This document shows, piece by piece, positions 35,516 through 47,387 of a stretch of 64,000 bases of DNA. The stretch's first letter is position 1. Each line of letters starts with the position of its first letter. Where the stretch lies: assembly GCA_040954595.2 (NCBI GenBank), contig CM082590.2, positions 7,192,001 to 7,256,000 on the forward strand. Direction: 5' to 3'. The position numbers and the translations under genes are program-made. The notes beneath the pieces are model-generated. The model had not been told where the DNA came from, ran no database searches, and saw only the letters and a list, made by a program, of their open reading frames with translations. Source of the DNA: Balanoglossus misakiensis. Its lineage: Eukaryota > Hemichordata.

Positions 35516-37843
35516 ATGATGGGGATGACGTCTGTCCAAAAGGTCTTGTTTCTACTGGCGGCCATCTTGGTTGTTATGTTTGTACTCGTGGAGTACAAAG
35601 GCTTGCTAAACTACAAACAACTGAGGCCTATTGGAAGTAAGAACGTACAAGCTCAGATTCCAAGAAGGTGAGTTTGTCTTGGGACCCCCATGGTAGATTA
35701 CAACCTTATAGGGGTCTCTACCCCTTATTGAGTATGTAAACATTTCTTTTTATTCAGGAGAAAATCGAATTCTTGATCAATCATGTTGATCGCATAAATA
35801 CGTTATTTACATAAATTTGCATGCTAATGATGACTTGGAATGAACCATATGGTCTCCTTTTCTCGATAGCTCACCTGAAGCAAATGGTACCCAACATCTT
35901 TTGCAGGTGAAACATCTACCAGAAGACCCAAGGAATGCGACGAGCTTGGTCGAGCTAAGGTAAATGCCTTATTCGTCAGTGCCTACCCTAATCCACAGCT
36001 TGGAAACTGTTTAGCATAGTCACTGATGATCAAAAACATGTGAACGTCGAAGTTTTCAAGGGACATGTACACTGTACATGTATACAAGTCTAGCGCCCTC
36101 ACGACGTCATAACTGAGGTTTAATGCCCATAACTATTTCACAAAATTAAAGTTTGTGAGGATATAAAAATTGTGGACTATTGCACACTTGCAACCGGTAC
36201 AGTTTGTATTCAGATTTAATTTATAAGGCATCACACCCTTCCAAACGATATGGCAATGAAATAGAACATGATAATTTGGTAAGAGTTTTTACACTAGGTT
36301 CTTTGCCTGATGACAGGAACATACTACATGTATATGGGCACATCCGAAAATATGAAAATATGCCAAATATTCATTCATTCATTCATTCATTCATTCATTC
36401 ATTCATTCATTCATTCATTCATTCATTCATTCATTCATTCATTCATTCATTCATTCAGTCAGTCAGTCAGTCAGTCAGTCATTCATTCATTCATTCATGC
36501 ATTCATTACTTCATTCATTCATTCAGTCAGTCAGTCAGTCATTCATTCATTCATTCATTCCTTACTTCATTCATTCATTCATTCAGTCAGTCAGTCAGTC
36601 AGTCTGTGTTTATTTATTTGTTTTTTAATTGTCAATCATTTGATTTCTCCACATTTGTTTTCTGTCTAGGAACATCATCTCAAAAAAGGTCACACTGGAA
36701 AACTCGTTTGCAATATTTCGCTCCAACGCGGCCTTGGATTTAGTTCTCAATAAAGGATTCCCCCAGGATGCCACAGAACCGGGTGCCCCTCTTTCTAGCA
36801 GCGCCCGGATACTCTATGATATCCTATTCTCCACCCTGAAACAACAGAAGTCATGCGCATTGGTGGGAAACGGTGGTATTCTCAAAGACAGCGACTGTGG
36901 ACGCGAGATAGACAGTCATGATTTTGTGATGAGAGTAAATTTACCTAAATTAATTGGATTTGAAAAGGATGTCGGAACGAAAACTGACTTACAAGCGATC
37001 AACCAAATTGTGAGCATCTACTTGTATGAAGCTTTGAATCCGGAAGAAAATTCCACAAGAAAGTCCGAAGGAAAGAAAGGTCAGGATTTGTCAGATATCT
37101 TGGAGAGGCTGGCCAACTTACACAACGCAACTGTTTGGTTTCCATATAGGTTGTCAGGATGGAACGGCAAACTGAACGAATCAAAACTGATGATGCAAAA
37201 TGTGCTCAGACAGACGAAGTTTGGATTGAAAGCTATGGATTTCAGAGTTGCATACTCTCCGGTGCCTATATGGCCGGGAACGATGAGAAGGTGAGTTGAT
37301 TCATTCATTCACTCATTCATTTGTTCGTTCGTTCCTCCATCCATTCCTTCCTTCGTTCATTCATTCATTCATTTCCCACATTCATTCATTCATTCATTCA
37401 TTCATTCATCCATCCATTCTATTATCCATCCACCCACCCATTCATTTATTCATTCGTTCATTCATTCATCATTTCATTCGTTCATTTGTTCATTATGAAT
37501 TTCTAAACAGGGAATTTTTAAATAATAATTTGATGACGAAAAGACTAAATGGTCGAAATGTACTTTAACAACTTAACTCTACACCTTATATTTTTTCAGG
37601 TTATGGAACAAAAGCAGCAGCGAGGGTTTTATACTTTTTACAATGTCGACACTTTTCTGCGAGAAACTGACTCTCTATGGATTTTGGCCCTTTTCTAAGG
37701 ACTCGAGAGGGCGCAAATTGAATCATCACTACTACGAGGATTTGAGGTACAATGTCAACTCAAAAAACATCATACCTCCGGAATTTGAAATTTTTCAAGA
37801 CTTTAATCGCTCTGACGTCATAAGGCTTGTCTCGGAGTGCTAG
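35516..37843 (+). CDS. ST8Sia-like sialyltransferase B
   Basis: Exons 35516-35667, 35870-35959, 36670-37290 and 37600-37843 join to 368 codons plus stop. The start [10 protein letters not shown] is followed by a type II anchor ([15 protein letters not shown]). It has sialylmotif L ([16 protein letters not shown]), the segment [11 protein letters not shown] (Thr where the paralogs have Lys), motif S ([14 protein letters not shown]) and motif III HYYED. Motif VS reads NIIPPE with Asn344 (37766-37768) for His. Compared with gene D, a 5-bp deletion just before the stop (near 37837) changes the tail so the protein ends EC-stop; the terminal cysteine is still present. AATAAA follows three bases after the stop (37846-37851). 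Exon 3 is almost identical to that of gene C. Introns 2 and 3 are rich in ATTC repeats. Confidence 0.88.
36369..36605. repeat. (ATTC)n/(AGTC)n microsatellite in intron 2 of gene B
   Basis: Long run of CATT and CAGT tetranucleotides, giving spurious HSFIHSFI and SQSVSQS reading frames. Confidence 0.97.
37296..37495. repeat. ATTC-type repeat in intron 3 of gene B
   Basis: Degenerate CATT repeat. The matching intron of gene D (45895-46078) has the complementary GAAT repeat, consistent with shared descent by inverted duplication. Confidence 0.9.
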
Positions 37844-38232
37844 GCAATAAATGATACGAACGGCATGTCTCATTTCGAAGTTCTTCCATCTTTGTTTAGT
37901 GGAAGTCAATACATCCTTTGATAAGGGCAGTCTGTTGTACACGATGTTGACTGTATAGATCGGAAACTTCACAGTTGTAGAGAAAACTCGTGAATATTTT
38001 CGCGACACATATTGTCTTGTATTTTCCTGAAACATTTATACAAAGTTCCTGACGAAATTTCAAGGTCATTGACCTCGGTTGACCTTTCAAGATATAGAAA
38101 TGAGAAAACATGTGGCTTCTTTTCTATGAAAGTGTACTTTTTATTATTTTTGTATTATCATAAAAGCTCTATGTAGGTGTACGCTGATTGAAATACAGTA
38201 TTGTGATGTTTATTCAAGAGTTTATATTCATA
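37844..38232. repeat. 3' flank of gene B, shared with gene D
   Basis: Nearly the same as 45150-45530 in reverse complement, including GATACGAACGGCA next to the stop and ATAAAAGCTCTATG further out. It marks the outer part of an inverted segmental duplication carrying the gene. Confidence 0.85.
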
Positions 38233-38335
38233 TTTCAGCATGAGTGGTAAAAATCAAAACACTCTATTGTTAAAAAAAATCTCCATAACAATAAACTTGA
38301 TTCATTATAGCGTTTGTTGCAGTTGTCTGATATTT

Positions 38336-38794
38336 AAGGGGCACGACCACCTAAAATTTACATATTTCCATTTATGGCAAAATTGGCGTATCTGTAGTTA
38401 CAATGGCAAATTGAGATCCAGCCAATCACAGATTTTCAGTGAGTGGCCCACGAGAAAAAAGAGCGCCTCCATCTGTTCTTTGGAACGCCCAAATTCTTTA
38501 CTATCAATCACGTGATCTGGCAATGTTCCCCATGGCGCAGTCATTTCCAGATGACGGGCAAGCAATATTTCGGCATCCAGTAAAAGTTTTTCCGAGTATG
38601 TTTTTACTTTAGAACCGCCAAACACGTAACATGTATCAGGTATGGTATCTCATCAGCCTCGTTGCATTTCATCTGCACAGTCTTTGTCTGCACCACGTAA
38701 GTCCACGTTGCTGAAGTTGCCCGTCATCTGGAAATTTGAATGCGCACGTAACTGCCGCCTGAGCGCGTCTGACGTCATTTGATAGCGAAGAATA
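38336..38794. mobile_element. Family B fragment fused to family D MITE
   Basis: 38336-38490 is a diverged family B copy. 38493-38794 is a family D copy (ATTCTTTACTATCAATCACG to GATAGCGAAGAATA). Confidence 0.7.
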
Positions 38795-38923
38795 CCCCAT
38801 TTCGGCTATATTTGGGCGCGTGTAAATTGCTCGCTGAACAGTCTCTGTGCTTCTTTATTTTTCGAGTTACCCCCACCTGTCTTATCAGCTGCTAATCCAG
38901 AATACAAACTATCGAAATTTCCA

Positions 38924-39630
38924 TTAAAGAGACAAAGTCTCTCGCTGCCCTTTCCATGAATTATGTTTGATACAAGACACGTACCGTTTATGTTATTCTA
39001 CATGTCGATATATAGTAAATTAATGTTCAACCACACACAACTTCCATCCCGTTTGTAGGATATGAGAGTGAAAATCTCACCAAAATGAATAATCGGTGTT
39101 TAACATTTATTCATTTTGGCGAGATTTTTATTCTCATATCCTACAAACGGAATGAAAGTTGTGTGTGGTTGAACGTTGATTCACTATCCACATGTAGAAT
39201 AACATAAACGGTGTCTTGTATCAAATATAAGTAATGGAAAAAAAGGGCAGCGAGAGAGAGACTTTGTCCTGGGAGGTGTGTGTGGTTGAACGTTGATTCA
39301 CTATCCACATGTAGAATAACATAAACGGTGTCTTGTATCAAATATAAGTAATGGAAAAAAGGGCAGCGAGAGAGAGACTTTGTCCTGGGAGGTGTGTGTG
39401 GTTGAACGTTGATTCACTATATATCCACATGTAGAATAACATAAATGGTGTCTTGTATCAAACATAATTAATGGAAAAAGGGCAGCGAGAGAGAGACTTT
39501 GTCCTGGGAGGTGTGTGTGGTTGAACGTTGATTCACTATATATCCACATGTAGAATAACATAAACGGTGTCTTGTATCAAACACAATTAATGGGAAAGGG
39601 GCAGCGAGAGAGAGACTTTGTCCCTTTAAG
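38924..39630. mobile_element. MITE family A with a tandemly amplified right half
   Basis: Starts ATTAAAGAGACAAAGTC and ends GACTTTGTCCCTTTAA. In between, the right half is repeated about four times with a 116-119-bp period (GTCCTGGGAGG at about 39266, 39382 and 39501). Confidence 0.85.
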
Positions 39631-40533
39631 CACCTGCTAGTAAATAGTAAATATTGAATGCCTCGGAATATTCCGCCATTTCGAAGAATGAGTGAATATA
39701 GAACAACGGGGTGCATGCATGCCGTTTCGTTGCAATCAAGTAATGGAGAGCGCCCTCAGCGTCACTGTTGAGAAACCAAGATGGCAGCCTCCAACAAGTT
39801 CCCAACGGCTTTGTAAGCGAACTCTTATTTTGGGGGTCTTTGTGGGGTCATTTACGTGTTTGATGGTCGTGTTTGGGTCGTTCGGGTTCCTTTTGGCTCG
39901 TTTCATAATGTAGCAATGCCCAGCTAAAGTATCGTTCAGACGTCCCAGCTAGTATTCTAAAGTAGTCTTTGTAATATTCAGTCATGGCGGAGAGAACACA
40001 CTTTATTACCAAGTGTACTGCGCATGCGTATGGATGACATCATGCACATAAACAACATCCCATTGTGTTACAGTCTTTGCGGGGAGAATGAGAATTTTTT
40101 TACTGCCAAAAGTAGACCATAAGGGACTAATCGTGAGGAGAATGTAAAACATATTCCACAGACTTATGTTGAATTCTTCGAGGCAATCTTGACATGTTCA
40201 CATATGACCCACGGCATTCTCTCATTTCCAAGGGTCCGGCAAACAACATGGCGGCTACCAGTAAAATGTCAGAATAAGTTTATACTTTAGACTCGCCAGA
40301 CACGTGACATGTATCTGGCATGACGCCTCATCAGCGCCCTCAGCGGCATGGCGTTTCATCTGCACATCTGCACAGTCATCCTCGCACCGCGTTGCAAAGC
40401 ACTGGAAATTTGACCACGTGACTGCGTCTGACGTCATTTGATACCACGGGATAGTATAGTGACTGGTTATTCTGTGTACAAGGCCGTCAATCAGCTTGGG
40501 AACCATCGAAAGGCGTGTTGCAGTTCGTATTAT
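39631..40533. other. Intergenic between tail-to-tail genes B and C
   Basis: Holds a GTCGTTTGGG-type repeat near 39850-39905 and a partial family D copy at about 40255-40442. No gene was recognised. Confidence 0.5.
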
Positions 40534-43379
40534 TCAGCGATAGACACATGTCTCCGAGACAAGCTTTATGACGTCAGAGCGATTAAAGTCTTGGAAGATT
40601 TCAAATTCCCGAGGCATGATATTTTTTGAGGTGACATTGTACCTCACATCCTCGTAGTAGTGATGATTCAACTTGCGCCCTCTCGAGTCCTCAGAAAAGG
40701 GCCAAAATCCATAGAGAGTCAGTTTCTCGCAGAAAAGTGTCGACATTGTAAATAGTACAAATCCCTCGCTGCTGTTGGCTTTGTTCCATATACTGAAAAA
40801 TAACAAGTGTAATTTTACGTTGATTATGTAGTTTACGACCATTTATGTTTATTCCCCCTCCCCAAATTATTGTTTAACGCTTTAAAGGGACAAATTCATA
40901 CATGGCTTTGTCTCTTTAATCACCAAGATTCAGTCGTTTGGGCAGATCTAACGTATTTAACAAATGATTGGTGGTTGGCTAGTTTGTCCGTTTGTCTGTC
41001 TGTCTGTTTGGCTGTTAGTTTGTTTATGAAAGAGAAAGCACGTACCTCCTGATAGGTCTCGGCCATATTGGTACCGGAGAGTATGCAACTCTGAAATCCA
41101 TAGCTTTCAATCCAAACTTCGTCTGTCTGAGCACATTTTGCATCATCAGTTTTGATTCGTTCAGTTTACCGTTCCATCCTGACAACGTATATGGAAACCA
41201 AACAGTTGCGTTGTGTAAGTTGGCCAGCCTCTCCAAGATATCTGACAAATCCTGACCTTTCTTTCCTTCAGACTTTCTTGTGGAATTTTCTTCCGGATTC
41301 AAAGCTTCATACAAGTAGATGCTCACAATTTGGTTGATCGCTTGTAAGTCAGTTTTCTTTCCAACGTCCTTTTCAAATCCAATTAATTTAGGTAAATTTA
41401 CTCTCATCACAAAATCATGACTGTCTATCTCACGTCCACAGTCGCTGTCTTTGAGAATACCACCGTTTCCCACCAATGCGCATGACTTCTGTTGTTTCAG
41501 GGTGGAGAATAGGATATCATAGAGTATCCGGGCGCTACTAGAAAGAGGGGCATCCGGTTCTGTGGCATCCTGGGGGAATCCTTTATTGAGAACTAAATCC
41601 AAGGCCGCATTGGAGCGAAATATTGCAAACGAGTTTTCCAGTGTGACCTTTTTTGAGATAATGTTCCTGCACGAAAAACAAGACCGAGGCAAGTGTGATG
41701 AAATGAAAAAAGAATACATTTCATCAAAAAAAAAATGATAATAGCTAGTTAATTTCCAAAAACGATTAATAACACAATATTACATTCAGTCTGACCTATC
41801 TTTTGTTAAAACACCTTTTTAATTATGAACAGTACACTCAACATGATATCTTTTCGCTTTTTTTTGCAGTTGATATAAAACCAATTTATTAAATTATTTA
41901 GGACTCTGACGAATTTGGCTGGTACCCTGCCTCGGTGACAAACACCAACGAGGCTAGTCTCGGTTACCCAGAGCCCTCTGCTTCTTCCGTTAGGCACTCC
42001 AGAAAGAGGGTCTGGGGAAACCCGGTAGACATATCGCCAGGCGGAATCGGGACAGCTGCGATGCATGACGGGAGATTAATATTCCAAAATGGCGACGTCC
42101 TGCGCGCGAACCCACGGCCGACATGTATGACATACGATAAAGAAAACATGCTGAGAAGTGCTAGACCTGCTAAAACTGTATACAAATTGAAAAGAGAGAG
42201 AGAAGTTTGGTAAATAGTTTTCTAATATCGTCATATCATAATATCGTATCGAATATTAATCTCCCGTCATGCATCGCAGCTGTCCCGATTCCGCCTGGCG
42301 ATTTGTCTACCGGGTTTCCCCAGACCCTCTTTCTGGAGTGCCTAACGGAAGAAGCAGAGGGCTCTGGGTAACCGAGACTACAAAGAGGCAGGTAAACACA
42401 AACCGCCATATTTAGAATTGTGGAATCTGATTGGCTAAAAAATGAACGTTCAATAACTTCCGGGCTAGATTCAATCTGTCGCGTTTCTTGACATTCATTT
42501 GTACTCTTCCCGAATGTCATATTTTTAAAAAACCAACAGTTTATGATGGAAGTTATACTAAAATCAATTCAACTACTAACACAAATGTACGTAAGTTTTA
42601 CAACAGACATGCGCATTAGCCCACTTCCGGAGTGTCAAAAAACTAACATATTACAAAATGGCGGTCGGCCTTTATCTGCGTCTATCTTCGTGACGCGTTA
42701 TTTTGCCTAGTGACGTGAGACGCAGTGTTCAGCGAACTGACGAATACGGGAACTTACCTTAGCTCGACCAAGCTCGTCGCATTCCTTGGGTCTTCTGGTA
42801 GATGTTCCACCTTCAAAAGATGTTGGGTTCTATTTGCTTCAGGTGAGCTATCGAGAAGATATGGTTCATTCCAGATCATTTGCATGCTAATTTATGTAAA
42901 TAATGTGTATGGTGACCCCCCCTACCCACACACACATATTAAAGGGACAAAGTCTCTCTCTCGCTGCCCCTTTTCCATTAATTTTATTTGATACGAGACA
43001 CCGCTTATGTTATGTTATATATTTGCGCCAAAGAATTTTTTATTTATCTGGTTAAAACTTGCATATGCAATCATACCCGGAATTAATAGTACTGGTGCAT
43101 ACATCTGTATACGCTAATAGTAGTATAGTTTGGAAAGTAATTTCATGATAATTTCTCAAAAGTTGCAGCTGTAATCAAAGGGCTTTGTAAAATTATTTTA
43201 TTGCAATACACAGATTTAAACACTCACCTTCTTGGAGTCTGAGCTTGTAGGTACCTATTTCTCTTGGGTCTCAACTCTGTTAGGTTTAGTTGGCCTATGT
43301 ACTCCATAACTACAAAAATAACAACCATTATGGCCACCAGTGAAACCATAACATTCTGGGCAGACGTTAGCCCCTTCAT
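40534..43379 (-). CDS. ST8Sia-like sialyltransferase C
   Basis: Exons 43379-43228, 42847-42758, 41666-41046 and 40792-40534 join to 373 codons plus stop. The start [10 protein letters not shown] opens an anchor segment ([14 protein letters not shown]). Sialylmotif L and the following segment are the same as gene B except GKKTD. Motif S is [14 protein letters not shown], motif III HYYED. Motif VS is NIMPRE with Asn345 (40621-40623) in place of His. The tail is ETCVYR, keeping the terminal Cys. The exon 3 donor region reads WPRPIRR, where B has WPGTMRR. N-glycosylation sequons include NAT and NVT. The start exon begins at acceptor 43413, implying an upstream leader exon. Intron 2 carries family H copy 2. 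Confidence 0.88.
40881..40922. mobile_element. Minimal ~40-bp derivative of MITE family A
   Basis: TTTAAAGGGACAAA and GGCTTTGTCTCTTTAA with only about 12 bp between, downstream of exon 4 acceptor side in intron 3 of gene C. Only the terminal repeats survive. Confidence 0.65.
41955..42380. mobile_element. MITE family H copy 2 (9-bp duplication)
   Basis: A 426-bp palindromic element, ends as in copy 1. Flanking 9-mers are CAACGAGGC (41946-41954) and CAAAGAGGC (42381-42389), one mismatch. It lies in intron 2 of sialyltransferase C. Confidence 0.9.
42937..43018. mobile_element. MITE family A left-end fragment
   Basis: ATTAAAGGGACAAAGTCTCT through ACACCGCTTATGTTA in intron 1 of gene C, truncated on the right. 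Confidence 0.7.
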
Positions 43380-43413
43380 ATCCAAACCGTCAGGATTGGT
43401 GCAGATGTAATTC

Positions 43414-45149
43414 CTGAAAACAGAAACATTTTCTTCGAGAATGAAAATATATATGGCGCTCAGCAAACGCTAGATTTGTTTTCAACAACAAAAGACAAGA
43501 TGTTTAGCCCTACTTTCGACTCAGAGATTTTCAGATCATAGACTTTTATCCATCTGTTTGTCCATCTATCAACACGTGGGATAAGCGACTAAAAGGATAA
43601 ATTCTCTGTGTTCAAGTCACAAAAGTGTGACCGTGGTATTATATATAGATACCTAATGTGAAGATGGTGAGCCCTACAGACTATTGTAGTACACTATTGA
43701 TCAGATAAGACTTTAAGACGTAAGACGTAGCCGCAAATTTACATATCTGTTGTTTTGGCTAACCGACCGTAATAAAAACTATGCAAATCTACCATGGAGA
43801 TCTGACCTTCCCATTTGCTTATTTAACAATCCATTTTGAGACTTCGTCAGCATAAAAACACCTCGTTTTAATAACACATGGTTAATTTTGGATATCTCAT
43901 TTCCCTGTCTATTTTAATATCCGTCCGAAGCAGAGCTATATGTAGTTGGAAATATCTTGGATTTCGTTAACTAGTGTAGTTCCTTATTCACTGTTAAAAA
44001 TTGAACAGTTGAGTTACACAGTGATGTAAATACGGTCGATACCTCGATGTTGACAACTGAAAAAACATTAGACAAATCTTAGACCACAACACATGTGAAA
44101 CGATAAACAACTTTTGTTAATTCTCGTTTGCATTTACTTACCTGCTATATGTCGACTTGCTTCGTTTTTACTTGTGTGGTCGTGTCCCCTCTCGTGAATA
44201 CGTGCACTGCAAATGGCAACTAGGGAATGTTTTGCGGGTTGGTTGGTTTTTGGGGAGGGATGTTGTCCTACAAACACGCACTGAGTTAGTAGTTGGTAGG
44301 CCGTTGGTACAGACATGGAGGTACTAAAGAGACACTGTACATCGTGTGAAGTCCTACAGGTACTAGGTAGGCCTGTTGGTCGAGTGTTCAGTAGACCCAG
44401 AGTGTGGTGTGAGGGAACACCGTGATATTCAGGGAAGAACCTGTTGATATCTGAGGGGGGGGGGGGGTCGGGGTTTTAAGTACAATGTCATTTAAATGCG
44501 GTTGTTTTCAGCCTCTGTTACAGCAAATTTATTTGCGAATGCCAGCCCTCCTTTTTCCTCAAGGTACTGCAGAAGCAATATGTTTTCCTCGGCACCACTG
44601 CCAACAAACATTCCCCCTCCAAGAATACTCCTCCCCCCCCAAAATTAAATGGTTCTCCCCTTATGCCCGTTTCCCCCCCCCCCACTCTGACCACCTCATA
44701 AACCCAATCAACGCCTATTGTTATTTCAGTTATACCAGTCTAACGTGAGATTAATTACGCAACAGGCACAATTAAGGTTTATAACGTCCCTTTTTGTTGT
44801 ATTCGGTTGATTAAATGACCTCATATGCATTTTCTCTCCTTTTGAAGACTTCAGTATTTACATAAGTGGGGCACAGTCTTAGCTGCAAAGATTTTGTTCA
44901 CAGTACTACCTACAGTAGTGTACCTGGTTGTGTTCGAACAACAACGTCGACCTGGGAGCCCCCGGTACATACAATCACAGTCCCTCAAATAAAGTGCCTC
45001 TTTCTTGAGGGACTGTGATACAATACACGGTCAACTCGAATTTACATACGCCCAAATATGGCCGAAATAGCGTATTTGAGTGTGGTGGCGCTCTTTTTTT
45101 CGCGTGAGCCACTCACTGAAAATCTGTGATTGGTTTGATCTAAATCTGA
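43414..45149. other. Region upstream of gene C and downstream of gene D
   Basis: Should hold the gene C promoter and leader exon (not identified). A G-run is near 44456-44467 and C-runs at 44633-44681. A partial family B copy is at about 45030-45125. Confidence 0.5.
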
Positions 45150-45530
45150 AATATTATTATAAACTCTTGAATAGACATTCAAATACTGTATTTCAATCAG
45201 CGTACACCATAGAGCTTTTATGATAATACAAAAATAATAAAAAGTACACTTTCATAGAAAAGAAGCCACATATTTTCTAATTTCTATATCTTGAAAGGTC
45301 AACCGAGGTCAATGACCTTGAAAATTCGTCAAGAACTTTGGATAAATGTTTCAGGAAAATACAAGTCAATATGTGTCGCGGAAATATTCACGAGTTTTCT
45401 CTACAACTGTGAAGTTTCCGATCTATACAGTCAACATCGTCTACAACAGACTGTCCTTATCAAAGGATGTATTGACTTCCACTAAACAAAGATGGAAGAA
45501 CTTCGAAATGAGACTTGCCGTTCGTATCAT
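45150..45530. repeat. 3' flank of gene D, inverted copy of gene B flank
   Basis: Reverse complement of 37844-38232 with few differences. Together with exons 3-4 and intron 3 it defines the inverted duplication linking B and D. Confidence 0.85.
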
Positions 45531-47255
45531 TTAGTGCCTAGCACATTTCTCCGAGACAAGCCTTATGACGTCAGAGCGATTAAAGTCTTGAAAAATTTGA
45601 AATTCCCGAGGCATGGTGTTTTTTACGGTAACATTGTATCTCACATCCTCGTAGTAGTGATGATTCAACTTGCGCCCTCTCGAGTCCTCAGAAAAGGGCC
45701 AAAATCCATAGAGAGTCAGTTTCTCGCAGAAAAGTGTCGACATTGTAAAAAGTATAAAACCCTCGCTGCTTCTATTGTTCCATAACCTGAAAAATATAAG
45801 GTGTAGAGTTACGGTGTTAAAGTACATTTCGACCATTTAGTCTTTTCGTCATCAAATTATTATTTAAAAATTCCCTGTTTAGAAATTCATAATGAACAAA
45901 TGAACGAATGAATGGATGAATGAATGAACGAATAAACAAACGAACGAATGAATAAATGAATAGGTGGATGGATAATAGCATGAATGGACGAACGAACGAA
46001 CGATTGAATGAATGGATGAATGAATGAATTAATTGATGGATGGATGGATGGATGAAAGAATGAATGAATGAATCATCTCACCTTCTCATTGTTCCCGGCC
46101 ATATAGGCACCGGAGAGTATGCAACGCTGTAGTCCATAGCTTTCAATCCAAACTTCGTCTGTCTGAGCACATTTTGCATCATCAGTTTTGATTCGTTCAG
46201 TTTGCCGTTCCATCCTGACAACGTATATGGAAACCAAACAGTTGCGTTGTGTAAGTTGGCCAGCCTCTCCAAAATATCTGACAAATCCTGACCTTTCTTT
46301 CTTTTGGATTTTTCTTCTGGATTCAAAGCTTCATACAAGTAGATGCTCACAAATTGGTTGATCGCTTGTAAGTCAGTTTTCTTTCCAACATCCTTTTCAA
46401 ATCCAATTAATTTAGGTAAATTTACTCTCATCACAAAATCATGACTGTCTATCTCACGTCCACAGTCGCTGTCTTTGAGAATACCACCGTTTCCCACCAA
46501 TGCGCATGACTTCTGTTGTTTCAGGGTGGAGAATAGGATATCATAGAGTATCCGGGCGCTACTAGAAAGAGGGGCACCCGGTTCTGTGGCATCCTGGGGG
46601 AATCCTTTATTGAGAACTAAATCCAAGGCCGCGTTGGAGCGAAATATTGCAACAGTATTTTCCAGGGTTATCCTTTTGGAGATGATGTTCCTGTAAAGAA
46701 AATGTGAATGAGACAAGTGTGATGAAATGCAAAACGATAAAAAGTTTACTCTGTTACCTTCTGGCCTCGTTTTCACGTGTCGTCTGCTTGTACATGACGC
46801 TATGTTTGGAAGGGCGCCCTCTTTATAAATAAAAAATATACGAGCATGGAACTTTACCTCAGCTCTGACAAGCTCGTCGCATTCCTTGGATCTTCTGGTA
46901 GATGTTTCACCTTCAAAAGATGTTGGGTACTGTTTGGTTCTGGTGCAGAGCTAATGAGATTGGAAGATGTGATTCTTTGTAATTTATTTGTGTTACCCCG
47001 GCAACCATTCCATCGAGATAGTACACAAAGCAGCACTTGCTTGAAGAGCTCAGAATACACCATTTCGGCCATTTATAACTTTAATGAGTAAGGTAGTTGG
47101 TCTATAAGTTGAAAAACCCACCTTCTTGGACTCTGTGCTTGGAGATACGTACTTCTCATAGTCAGCTGGCCTTTGTACTCAATTAATATCAAAATAACAA
47201 CCATAATGGCCACCAATAAAACCATAACCTTCTGCACAATACTCAGCCCCTTCAT
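45531..47255 (-). CDS. ST8Sia-like sialyltransferase D
   Basis: Exons 47255-47122, 46950-46858, 46690-46082 and 45786-45531 join to 363 codons plus stop. The start MKGLSIVQKV precedes the anchor ([15 protein letters not shown]). The stem is six residues shorter than in the paralogs (GQLTMRSTYLQAQ). Sialylmotif L is [16 protein letters not shown], motif [15 protein letters not shown], motif III HYYED. Motif VS is NTMPRE with Asn335 (45618-45620) for His. The tail EKCARH keeps the terminal Cys. Exon 2 uses an acceptor shifted relative to the paralogs (CATTAG then CTCTGCACC), adding one codon. The start exon extends to acceptor 47304. Intron 2 is only 167 bp and lacks the ATTC repeats of gene B. 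Whole-frame integrity argues for an expressed gene. Confidence 0.88.
45895..46078. repeat. GAAT-type repeat in intron 3 of gene D
   Basis: Degenerate GAAT/GGAT tetranucleotides, the reverse-complement counterpart of 37296-37495. Confidence 0.9.
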
Positions 47256-47387
47256 ATCCAAACGCACAGAATTGGTGCATTTGCAACTACGTCGATGTTT
47301 AGGACTGAAAATAAGAACATTTTCTTCGAGAATGAAAACATACGGCGCTCACCAAACGCTAGATGTTTTTGCAGCAATAAAAACCCA

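Noticed and set aside
36180-36743. HSFIHSFI repeat protein
   Set aside because: Translation of the ATTC microsatellite in intron 2 of sialyltransferase B.
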